Assembly (NCBI GenBank): GCA_902774795.1
Contig: CACYKA010000006.1
Span: 1-64,000 of the forward strand
Source of the DNA: an uncultured Prevotellaceae bacterium
GTDB lineage: Bacteria > Bacteroidota > Bacteroidia > Bacteroidales > Bacteroidaceae
Reading direction: 5' to 3'
Length of the DNA: 64,000 nucleotides
Shown: positions 16,173-24,231 of the stretch, one piece after another
Numbering within the stretch: position 1 is the first letter of the stretch
Layout of the letters: the number at the start of each line of letters is the position of its first letter
Translations under genes and position numbers: made by a program
The notes under the pieces: model-generated
Seen by the model: the letters and a program-made list of their open reading frames with translations, nothing else
Told to the model about the DNA's origin: nothing
The model's database searches: none

Positions 16173-19100
16173 TTAACGAATGCCTTGAAAAGCGTAACTG
16201 TCTATTACTTCTTTGATGATTTTCAGGCTCTCCGGTTCGTTTATTACCTGCATGTGTGCAGAGTCAACGAAAGTGACAGGTATGCCGGGTTGTGCTTTCT
16301 CCCAGTTGGCGAGGTTGATGGTATATTCTTCTAATCCTTCCTCACGTGTCTGTCCTGGTTCATCCTCAAATTTGGTGTACATAATCAGATGTACTGGACC
16401 GGAATAATGGCGCTGATCGAAAGAGCGGGAGAGGGAGTACATAAAATGGCTTCGGATTTTCAACAGCTCCTCCGAAATGCCTGGTTCGATAACCAAATCG
16501 TCCTCGGTATCATGTTCCGGACGGTATGGGACACCGTCTATGTTGATGGCTGAAGGCGTAGCAATACCCTGTGCCTGAAGTTCTACGGCCAGACGCATTG
16601 CCATGTCGCCGCCTATGCAAAAACCTGTCGTAATTATCGGCGTGGTGCGGTCTTTGAGGATTGGACGCAGTATTTGTGCATACTCTGCCATCAGCGCATT
16701 CATATCTACGGGGAATTCCGGACGCAGTGAATAGAATTCGCATGCTGCCTCGATCACGATTATTGTGTAGTTATCCTTGAACGTGTTATGAAAATTATTA
16801 TAGAAATACTCGTAGTAAAAAAATCCTGAGACAACTATTAGCAGAGGTTTGTTCAAATCATTTGGAGTGGCAAAATACACTACTCTTTTATTTATCTGTT
16901 CCAGCGACAGCGGCTCCTTATGGTTTTCCAGGTATGTAGCCAAATTCCGGATACTGTTGTTGCTGATAATGTCGGAGACGTGCAAATCAAATCCACGAGC
17001 CTGCATCTGACTGACATATTCAAGGATGTGAAGTGAGTTCATTCCAATGTCTTCCATCAGACTGGCATTAACGTCAATGGTCTCAGCCTTGACGCCCAAA
17101 ATAGTGGAGACAGCAAAACGACAGCGGCGTTCCACCTCCGACAACCCTTCATCATCGGCATTTTCTACAGCACACGACTGTGGCTCGGGCAAGCGGTTGC
17201 GGTCTATCTTTCCGTTGTGAGTGAGAGGGAAATGTTCTGAGAAAGTCCAATAGACAGGAGTCATATAGGCTGGCAGTTTGTCGGCAAGCCATGTACGAAG
17301 ACTGACACCATTCAGCTGGCTGTTTGCTGTCTCTATATGAGCCACCAACTGTTTGGCATCGCCTATCTGACGGACCTCAGCCAGGCATTGCTGCACCTCA
17401 GGGTGAGACAGAAGGGTACTCTCGATATCTGCCAGTTCGATGCGGTATCCGCGCAGCTTGACCTGAAAGTCCTTACGCCCCATAAAATACAGGAGGCCGT
17501 CTGACTTACGGCATACCAGGTCACCTGTGGCATAAAGACGTGTGTTGACGCCCTGCTCCTTATCGGACTGGCTGACAAATGGATTAGGGATAAAGCTTTT
17601 GGCGTTGAGTTCCGGACGGTTATGGTAGCCGGAGGCCAGCTGAAGACCGCCAAGATACAGTTCACCTACGACACCGTCAGGCAGCAAGTTCCGGTCATCG
17701 TCGAGCACATAGCATGTAACACCCGGCAATGGCGTGCCTATACAATTGGATGCCGTCACCTTGCTGCCTGCATAGATGTGGCTGGTACTGCATACGGTAC
17801 TCTCAGTCGGACCATAGCCATTAATGAATCGGATATTGCGATAGCGGGAAATAATCTCCTGACTGGGAGACTCACCTCCAACAAGAATTGTCTTCAGCGA
17901 TGTCGTCGGGTCTTTATGGCAGGAATGCAGGAATGACGGCGGAATGCAGGCCCATGTAATCTTCTCGTCTTCCATAAACTGGAACAACTTCTCTGCATCC
18001 TTCTTCATTTCTTCAGGAGCCGTTACCAGTGTGGCACCGCTCAACAAAGTGCAGAAGATATCAATGACGGAAGCGTCAAAGATATAGGTCGAGAACTGAA
18101 TGACACGGTCGTCTGCCGTAGGACAATAGATGCCTGGAGCACCTATCGTAACCATCGAAACAACGCTGCTATGTGGTACGATGACTCCCTTCGGCTTTCC
18201 TGTCGTACCCGAAGTGTAAATCATGTAGGCAGGAGTGGAGGGTGTTATCTTTTTTAGTGAAGAGTGAAGAGTGAAGAGTGAAGAGTTAAGAGTGAAGAGT
18301 GAAGAGTTAAGAGTTGATGAGAGGAGGTCTTCCATCAGATAGATACGGACATCAGGAACAAGGCCCTCTACCCTACTCTTCATTTCCCGCGTAGTGATGA
18401 TACGCTGCATGCCGCTGTCGATAATAATATCCTTCAGACGCTCCAGAGGATAGGTCTCATTAAGGGGCACATAGAAGCTGCCGGCCTTGATGATACCCAT
18501 AACAGTCGTCAAGGCCTGTGACGAACGCCCTGAATATAAGCCTACGGCACCCTGAGGCAGTCCGTCGGACAATAGGACTGAAGCCACATTATTTGAAGCA
18601 TTGTCAAGCTGCTGGTAAGTATAGCTGTGACTCTCATCCTTGAGTGCCAAATGGTCAGGATAGCGTGCCACCTGCTTCTGGAATACGTCAACAATGGTTT
18701 CCTTCGGTAATGAGAGTGGCGTAATGGTATTCTGCTCCACCATGTGCTTGTACTCGGACTTGTCGAGCATGGATAAGGTCCTTACGGATAAGGGGAGTGA
18801 GAGAGGAGTGAGAGGGGAGTGAGAGGGGAGTGAGGGGTTAATAATCTGCTGGATAATGCCAATATAGCATCGGCTCAGAAGGTCGATCTGCTCTGTCTCT
18901 GCCAGGGCACGACGATAGAGCCAACGACACTGCAATTCCTTCTCGTCGGTATCTACGGTCAGCATCAGGGGTGCCAACTGATAAGGCAGATTTATTCCCA
19001 GACGTGTTTCGTAGCGCATATCCTCAAGAGTGAAATTCACTGTAGGCAGTTTTACGAGCGAATAAGGATGAGCCGTAGCCTCACGAATATCCTCTATGGT

Positions 19101-21776
19101 GTGTTTGCAGAGCTGGTCGAAAGACATATCAAGCAAAGACTCTTCAAACTTCAAGGGATATGGATGGACGAAATAGCCAAGCATATTAAGACTCTCAGCC
19201 GTGGTTCGGCCAGAGGAAGGATATCCAAGCATGAACTGCTGCTGACGCGAAACACGATACAGCACCAGCATCAATGCTGACGAAAGGAAAGAGAAGAGAG
19301 TAATCTGATGTTTAGAACAATACTTATAGACAGCCTCAGACAGGGCATGGTCCATTTGCTTAACAATGCATCCGGTAGTATAGTCATTGCTGTTGTTCTC
19401 TTCAATAATTCCAGGCAGTTTCAGCACCGGCACATCTTTCTGATAGGCATCCCAATACTCCTTACTGTCAACACCCGGTGAGCCCTGTTCCTTATTATAT
19501 GTATCATACACATAACTAGCAAAGCTGCCTGCCGCATCCAAATCCTTCTCTGAATAAAGGGCATAAAGCTGCTGCCCCACCTCGTCAAGCGACCAGCCAT
19601 CGGAAATAAGATGATGCATATAGACAGCGAACAGCCATTTGCCATTCTTATAATGATAGAGCTCCGCAAAATAAAGTGGCCCACGCTCCAAGTCGTATGG
19701 ACGGGACAAGCGTTCCGTCACCAGGGCCTTCACCTCACCATCATCAGCAACAGCGAACTCCGGGACAGAGGTTTGCGGCTCAAAGTCGTTAACCTTCATG
19801 AATGGTTTTCCGACAGCATCAGTATGAAACGTCATACGGAAGGCATCATGCGTTTGCTGCAACCTGCTCCATACATCAAGCAACGTATTTTTCTTCAACG
19901 ACGATTCGAATGGTACCAGCTCCACCAGATTATAAGCCATGGATGCCTGCTGATCCATTCTACAGTGGACATAGACATTCTGTAATGGGAGTGATAATGG
20001 GAGTGAAGAGTGAAGAGGGAAAATGGAAGATGTTTGATGGCTGATGTTTGATGGCTGATGTTTGATGGCTGAAGCCAATTTATTCAAGGTCAGATTACGA
20101 TAGATATCATCAATCGTCAGCTGGGTATTAAATTGCTGATTGATTTTCCGCATCATAAAAATGATAGAAATGGAATCACCGCCAAGTTCAATAAAGTTAC
20201 TATCTAACTTTATACCGTCCTTTGTGCCAAGCAATTCATGCCAGATGGCAGCAATCTGCTCTTCTGTCTCACCCGAAACCTCGTCTGCTTTATTTTCCGA
20301 AGCCATCATATCAGCGAGAGCCTTGAAATCAATCTTTCCGTTAATATTCTTTGGTATATCAGACACCTCTATCATGCGGGCAGGAATCATGTAAGGCGGC
20401 AATACCCCCTTGAGTTCTTTTTTCAGCTGCTCCATATCAAGAGGACTGACACGCGCTTTCACAAACGCCCGGAGATACTTCTGTTCTCCCTGCACGGCAA
20501 CCTCAACAGCAGCACCTTCAACTTGTGAACAATGCTCTATAGCGGTTTTTATCTCACCAAGTTCTATGCGAAAGCCATGAAGCTTTACCTGACTGTCTTT
20601 GCGGCCACAACAGATTACATGTCCATTAGGCAGCTGATATGCTATGTCACCGCTGGCATATATTATGGGGTCAATGGCACCTTCTTTAGCAAAAGGGTTA
20701 GGAATGAATTTCTGCTTATTCAATTCTTCCCTGTTAAGATATCCCTCTGTCAACTGAATGCCACCAATAAACAGTTCTCCTTTTTGGCCCTGTGGCACCT
20801 GATGATATTGTTCATCCAATACATACCACGTTGTCCCCTCCATCGGCACACCGATATCATTGACATTGTCTTCTTTTCCTAATATGTTGGCGGTAATAAA
20901 AGTTGTTGCCTCCGTCGGTCCGTAGATATTGACAACTTCACAAGTCTCCTGCCATTTTCTTACCAACGGTTCAGGACAGGGTTCTCCTCCGAATATCAAA
21001 TATTTCAAATCAGGAAGCTGACGGTATGGAATTAAGGAAAGATACGTAGGGGTTATATTAAACGTTGTAACATGTTGCTCTTCCAATATCTCTACTATAC
21101 GCTCAGGATTAGCCTTTTCTTCTTCGCTGAAGAAATAGACAGGTGTTCCTACCATCATCGGACAGAATATCTCCCATACAGAATAATCAAACGATATACT
21201 GGCAATACTTGTCTCCAATTTGTTCTCTACATGGGTATAGAGGGCCTTATTACGAGCTTCTATCAGATTAAGCACAGAGACATGGGTAATAGGTATACCC
21301 TTGGGCTTGCCTGTTGTACCAGATGTGTACATAACATAAGCATAACGGCCCTCTTCTTCGTGTATAGGTTTACGAGCTACAGAAGAGATTGCCGTAGCAT
21401 CAATGGTAAGCCACTGAACCTGAGGATACTCCGAAACAGGAGCATCACAATCTGTGATTATCAAATCAAGCTTACAGTCATCTATGATATACCCTATACG
21501 TTCTGTAGAGTATTTCGGATCCATCGGAACATAGGCAAAGCCTGCCTTCCAGATGCCAAGAATCATCGGAACAGTATATTGGGTACGTGATGAGTACATA
21601 CCGACAAAAGGACCTTTCTGTGAAGAGTCAAGAGTGAAGAGTGAAGAATTAAGAATCAGCTGTGCTATGCAGTCAGAGATTCTGTCCAGTTCACTATATG
21701 AAAAAGACAGACTGCCGAATTTCAGAGCTGTTTTCTCTGAATTCTGTTTTACTATATCCTGAAAAAGATTAATCAT
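16173..21776 (-). CDS. Two-module non-ribosomal peptide synthetase, A-T-C-A-T-TE
   Basis: 1867 residues. A1 (~10-480): YTSGTTGKPKG, FDYSVWEIF, NIYGPTEATTF, GRKDSQVKLHGFRIELGEI, NGKID. T1: LGGDSI with Ser535. C (~600-1000): HHLISDG, His721/722 and Asp726. A2 (~1020-1500): YTSGTTGKPKG, FDASVIDIF, GYGPTESTV, GRKDFQVKLRGYRIELADIE, NGKIDRNRL. T2: GMNSLHI, Ser1581. TE (~1640-1860): GFCIGG with Cys1720 in place of the usual Ser, and His1841 in DSAHMQ. Both A domains keep the Asp of the FDxS motif that holds the alpha-amino group, so amino acids are expected. With no starter C domain, the enzyme should join two residues and release a dipeptide-type product. It starts 4 bp after the TonB receptor gene. 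Short tandem repeats (mostly 7 bp) lie in A1, A2 and the T1-C and C-A2 linkers. No phosphopantetheinyl transferase is in the window. Confidence 0.93.
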   Translation of the reverse strand: MINLFQDIVKQNSEKTALKFGSLSFSYSELDRISDCIAQLILNSSLFTLDSSQKGPFVGMYSSRTQYTVPMILGIWKAGFAYVPMDPKYSTERIGYIIDDCKLDLIITDCDAPVSEYPQVQWLTIDATAISSVARKPIHEEEGRYAYVMYTSGTTGKPKGIPITHVSVLNLIEARNKALYTHVENKLETSIASISFDYSVWEIFCPMMVGTPVYFFSEEEKANPERIVEILEEQHVTTFNITPTYLSLIPYRQLPDLKYLIFGGEPCPEPLVRKWQETCEVVNIYGPTEATTFITANILGKEDNVNDIGVPMEGTTWYVLDEQYHQVPQGQKGELFIGGIQLTEGYLNREELNKQKFIPNPFAKEGAIDPIIYASGDIAYQLPNGHVICCGRKDSQVKLHGFRIELGEIKTAIEHCSQVEGAAVEVAVQGEQKYLRAFVKARVSPLDMEQLKKELKGVLPPYMIPARMIEVSDIPKNINGKIDFKALADMMASENKADEVSGETEEQIAAIWHELLGTKDGIKLDSNFIELGGDSISIIFMMRKINQQFNTQLTIDDIYRNLTLNKLASAIKHQPSNISHQTSSIFPLHSSLPLSLPLQNVYVHCRMDQQASMAYNLVELVPFESSLKKNTLLDVWSRLQQTHDAFRMTFHTDAVGKPFMKVNDFEPQTSVPEFAVADDGEVKALVTERLSRPYDLERGPLYFAELYHYKNGKWLFAVYMHHLISDGWSLDEVGQQLYALYSEKDLDAAGSFASYVYDTYNKEQGSPGVDSKEYWDAYQKDVPVLKLPGIIEENNSNDYTTGCIVKQMDHALSEAVYKYCSKHQITLFSFLSSALMLVLYRVSRQQQFMLGYPSSGRTTAESLNMLGYFVHPYPLKFEESLLDMSFDQLCKHTIEDIREATAHPYSLVKLPTVNFTLEDMRYETRLGINLPYQLAPLMLTVDTDEKELQCRWLYRRALAETEQIDLLSRCYIGIIQQIINPSLPSHSPLTPLSLPLSVRTLSMLDKSEYKHMVEQNTITPLSLPKETIVDVFQKQVARYPDHLALKDESHSYTYQQLDNASNNVASVLLSDGLPQGAVGLYSGRSSQALTTVMGIIKAGSFYVPLNETYPLERLKDIIIDSGMQRIITTREMKSRVEGLVPDVRIYLMEDLLSSTLNSSLFTLNSSLFTLHSSLKKITPSTPAYMIYTSGTTGKPKGVIVPHSSVVSMVTIGAPGIYCPTADDRVIQFSTYIFDASVIDIFCTLLSGATLVTAPEEMKKDAEKLFQFMEDEKITWACIPPSFLHSCHKDPTTSLKTILVGGESPSQEIISRYRNIRFINGYGPTESTVCSTSHIYAGSKVTASNCIGTPLPGVTCYVLDDDRNLLPDGVVGELYLGGLQLASGYHNRPELNAKSFIPNPFVSQSDKEQGVNTRLYATGDLVCRKSDGLLYFMGRKDFQVKLRGYRIELADIESTLLSHPEVQQCLAEVRQIGDAKQLVAHIETANSQLNGVSLRTWLADKLPAYMTPVYWTFSEHFPLTHNGKIDRNRLPEPQSCAVENADDEGLSEVERRCRFAVSTILGVKAETIDVNASLMEDIGMNSLHILEYVSQMQARGFDLHVSDIISNNSIRNLATYLENHKEPLSLEQINKRVVYFATPNDLNKPLLIVVSGFFYYEYFYNNFHNTFKDNYTIIVIEAACEFYSLRPEFPVDMNALMAEYAQILRPILKDRTTPIITTGFCIGGDMAMRLAVELQAQGIATPSAINIDGVPYRPEHDTEDDLVIEPGISEELLKIRSHFMYSLSRSFDQRHYSGPVHLIMYTKFEDEPGQTREEGLEEYTINLANWEKAQPGIPVTFVDSAHMQVINEPESLKIIKEVIDSYAFQGIR
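18254..18316. repeat. 7-bp tandem repeat (AGAGTGA), ~9 units, inside NRPS A2 domain
   Basis: Heptamers AGAGTGA/AGAGTTA in near-perfect array, encoding SSLFTLNSSLFTLHSSL (about residues 1154-1175) in a loop just before the nucleotide-binding motif YTSGTTGKPKG. A change of one unit shifts the frame; a change of three adds or removes seven residues. Confidence 0.95.
18791..18834. repeat. 11-bp tandem repeat (AGGGGAGTGAG), 4 units, in NRPS C-A2 linker
   Basis: Four units of 11 bp encoding a Ser/Pro/Leu-rich linker (SLPSHSPLTPLSLPLS, about residues 980-996) between the condensation and second adenylation domains. Confidence 0.9.
20029..20070. repeat. 14-bp (2 x 7) tandem repeat, 3 units, in NRPS T1-C linker
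   Basis: GATGTTTGATGGCT three times, encoding KHQPSNISHQTSS between the first carrier domain and the condensation domain. Nearby 19988-20018 holds GGAGTGA/AGAGTGA heptamers. Confidence 0.92.
21621..21655. repeat. 7-bp tandem repeat (TGAAGAG), 5 units, in NRPS A1 domain
   Basis: Five heptamers encoding LNSSLFTLDSS (about residues 41-52) near the N-terminus of the first adenylation domain. It is the same heptamer family, and gives nearly the same peptide, as the tract in A2. Confidence 0.9.
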
Positions 21777-21779
21777 TGT

Positions 21780-24203
21780 TTATAATGTAAATCTTATGTT
21801 TGCCATAAATGTACGTCCAGGTTTAAACCACGGCATAGAAACCCTTGTGGCACCTGACATATATGTTCTTTTATCAAAAAGGTTATCACAGTTAACTTGC
21901 AATGTTATATGATTTCCTATTTGATATTTTGTTCCCAAATCGAATATGATATTAGCAGAAATCTTCTCATCCTCATACATCTGTGTATTAAGTACCTTTA
22001 TATACGAATTGGTAGAGAATCGGATATTTGAAGTAACCCAAAGTCTGTGGGATGGTTTGCTCAATATGTTATAAGAGAAAACACCATTAGTGACAAAGTT
22101 AGGAATGGCATAGATGTGATTATTATTGTAATAATAGTCTTTGGCAGACAGCACATAAGAATAACATGCCGTCAGGTCAGCTTTCATGCGCTTATGGTTA
22201 TAGTGTACATCCATCTCTGCACCCATTATCTCCAGTTTACCGGAGTTGCGGAATTTCGCATCCTCAAATTCTACCATAGGAATAGAATAAATCATGTCGG
22301 TGAACTTATTATAAAACAGGTTGACATCGTAGGTGAGATGTATCGGTGCAATTTCGCCCAAGATATCAAACTGAATAGCATTGAGGTATTCAGACTTCAA
22401 ATCTTCGGCTCCCAAATAGGAATTGTCTGTATTACGACGATAGAAATAAGGAGCATCGACAAACGAACGTGAATACGACAGTTTCATACTGAAATCATTC
22501 TTTGGCATATAGATTAATGCCACACGTGGAGAGAGAGCATTGACACGTACACTGTTTGCTCTGTACTTGCTGTCGAATCGTAATCCGGCATTCAAAATGA
22601 GTTTCTTCGTGAAGTAATGTTTGTCCTGTAAAAAGACTGACATGCTGTTTTCTCTTCCGGTAAGAATAGAATTCTCAGACTCCCTGATGACAAATTTAAT
22701 CGCATCATAGTCTTTTCCCATCAAGCCATAAGTATCGTACAATGAAAAATATTCATACTGCATACCAGCAAGGATGTTGCCATTCATACTTCCCAACTTA
22801 TAATTGTAGTCTCCTCTTGCGGTAGCTCCCAGCGTCATTTCTTTCCAATCATATACTTGATAAGCACCGAGCCACTCTATAGATACAATTTCTCCGTGTT
22901 CATCATGCTTAGGTGTAGAATCATCATTAAAGTCAGCAAAAATCATTTTGTCGGATGCTACGCCATAGTCGCAGAAGGAGTACCAGTCACCATAGATAGA
23001 TGCATTCAAAGAGAACTGTCCCCAACTCTTCTTATAGCCTATATCAGCATGATTTTCATCTATTCCATATCCAGCCTTCTGACCATCAAACCTACGATAT
23101 GCTTCATAATTGTAAGTCTGCCCCAGCATAGAATACTGTTGTGCTTTCTTACCACTCTTACGGCTGAACATCACGGAGAAATCCTTAAAGGTAAAATTGA
23201 AGCCCACATCATAAGAAGGTTTGTCTAAGTATTTATTGATATGCGCATTGCCGCCATATATCATTGGAGGAGTTGATCTGTAAGCTTTCGTATAATACTC
23301 ATCCAACGAAGGTGACACATATCTGTCTTCACCCTTTGATGTGTATAGGGATCCCCACACCAACATGTCAGCACCCATATATCGTGTTCCTGCCAGGAAG
23401 TCTGCCTTATGCGTATTCCATGAACCATAGCCATATTGTGCTGATAAGCCGTTAACGCTTACTCCTTCTTTTGTGATTATGTTTACCACCGCTGTAAGAG
23501 CTACATTACCATACAGAGAAGACGCAGGACCACGCAGCACCTCTATATGGTCTATCTTTTGGGTACTGATAGCATAGTCAGTTCTTCCGATGTTCGTTGA
23601 ACGGGCATTCAGGCGATGACCGTTTTCCATGATAAGAATCTTTTCCTGACTTGAGGTGTATGCACCATGCATGGCGACGTTGTCGAGATTATAGGATGCC
23701 ACCTCTGTGATGCCGGGAACGTAGGCTGCCAGAATCTGGTTGAGGTTTTTGTTGTAGCCCAGAGCATCTATCATCTCAGCAGTAATAATTGTCACAGGTA
23801 CAGGAGTTTCAAGAATACTTTCTGCCTGACTGGAAGCGGTGACAAGGGTTGTGCCACGCCCCATCTTCAGTCGAGAAATCATTTCCTCGAAACGTACTGG
23901 GTCCTTCACCGATGAATAGTAAGGATTCTCCAGCAACAACAGGGAGGCGTAATATTCTGACCGCTCCCAGTTATCCTGTGCCATGAAGCAGAGAGAGAGA
24001 AGACGGTAAGCATTCTGCTTAAGGTTTCCCTGAAAGGCATTGATGTTTGTTTCCAACAAGTCCAGAGCCGTATCAAAACGCCCAATCTTGTAGTCATTCT
24101 CGGCTTGCGTGTAAATATCACGAGACGCACCGTTGTCTTGAGCCTGAATGTTCATCGGAACCATCAGGACTGCTATTATAATTAATATGAGGAATCTATT
24201 CAT
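21780..24203 (-). CDS. TonB-dependent outer-membrane receptor with N-terminal TPR-like domain
   Basis: 807 residues: signal peptide (ends NIQAQ), an ~90-residue helical module (YTQAENDYKIGRFDTALDLLETN...AYRLLSLCFMAQDNWERSEYYASLLLLENP) like two TPR hairpins, then a plug domain (TLVTASSQAESILETPVPVTIITAEMI to EVLRGPASSLYGNVALTAVVNIITKEG) and a beta-barrel ending in FMANIRFTL. It is of the siderophore/vitamin receptor type, not SusC, and has no SusD partner. Lying 4 bp upstream of the NRPS gene in the same operon, it most likely moves or senses the NRPS product, for instance taking it up loaded with metal. This role is inference. Confidence 0.88.
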   Translation of the reverse strand: MNRFLILIIIAVLMVPMNIQAQDNGASRDIYTQAENDYKIGRFDTALDLLETNINAFQGNLKQNAYRLLSLCFMAQDNWERSEYYASLLLLENPYYSSVKDPVRFEEMISRLKMGRGTTLVTASSQAESILETPVPVTIITAEMIDALGYNKNLNQILAAYVPGITEVASYNLDNVAMHGAYTSSQEKILIMENGHRLNARSTNIGRTDYAISTQKIDHIEVLRGPASSLYGNVALTAVVNIITKEGVSVNGLSAQYGYGSWNTHKADFLAGTRYMGADMLVWGSLYTSKGEDRYVSPSLDEYYTKAYRSTPPMIYGGNAHINKYLDKPSYDVGFNFTFKDFSVMFSRKSGKKAQQYSMLGQTYNYEAYRRFDGQKAGYGIDENHADIGYKKSWGQFSLNASIYGDWYSFCDYGVASDKMIFADFNDDSTPKHDEHGEIVSIEWLGAYQVYDWKEMTLGATARGDYNYKLGSMNGNILAGMQYEYFSLYDTYGLMGKDYDAIKFVIRESENSILTGRENSMSVFLQDKHYFTKKLILNAGLRFDSKYRANSVRVNALSPRVALIYMPKNDFSMKLSYSRSFVDAPYFYRRNTDNSYLGAEDLKSEYLNAIQFDILGEIAPIHLTYDVNLFYNKFTDMIYSIPMVEFEDAKFRNSGKLEIMGAEMDVHYNHKRMKADLTACYSYVLSAKDYYYNNNHIYAIPNFVTNGVFSYNILSKPSHRLWVTSNIRFSTNSYIKVLNTQMYEDEKISANIIFDLGTKYQIGNHITLQVNCDNLFDKRTYMSGATRVSMPWFKPGRTFMANIRFTL

Positions 24204-24231
24204 AATTTCTTTAACCTCTAACCTTTACCTC
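24203..24231. repeat. Degenerate 7-bp repeat in the kinase-receptor gap
   Basis: TAACCTC TAACCTT TACCTCT CACCTAG fill the short gap between the histidine kinase stop and the receptor start. They belong to the same class of heptamer tracts seen at other gene junctions. Confidence 0.65.

Noticed and set aside
16173-21776. NRPS read as an aldehyde-releasing (reductase-terminated) enzyme like known gut NRPSs
   Set aside because: The C-terminal domain has GFCIGG and a catalytic His as in thioesterases and lacks an NAD(P)H-binding GxxGxxG reductase motif.
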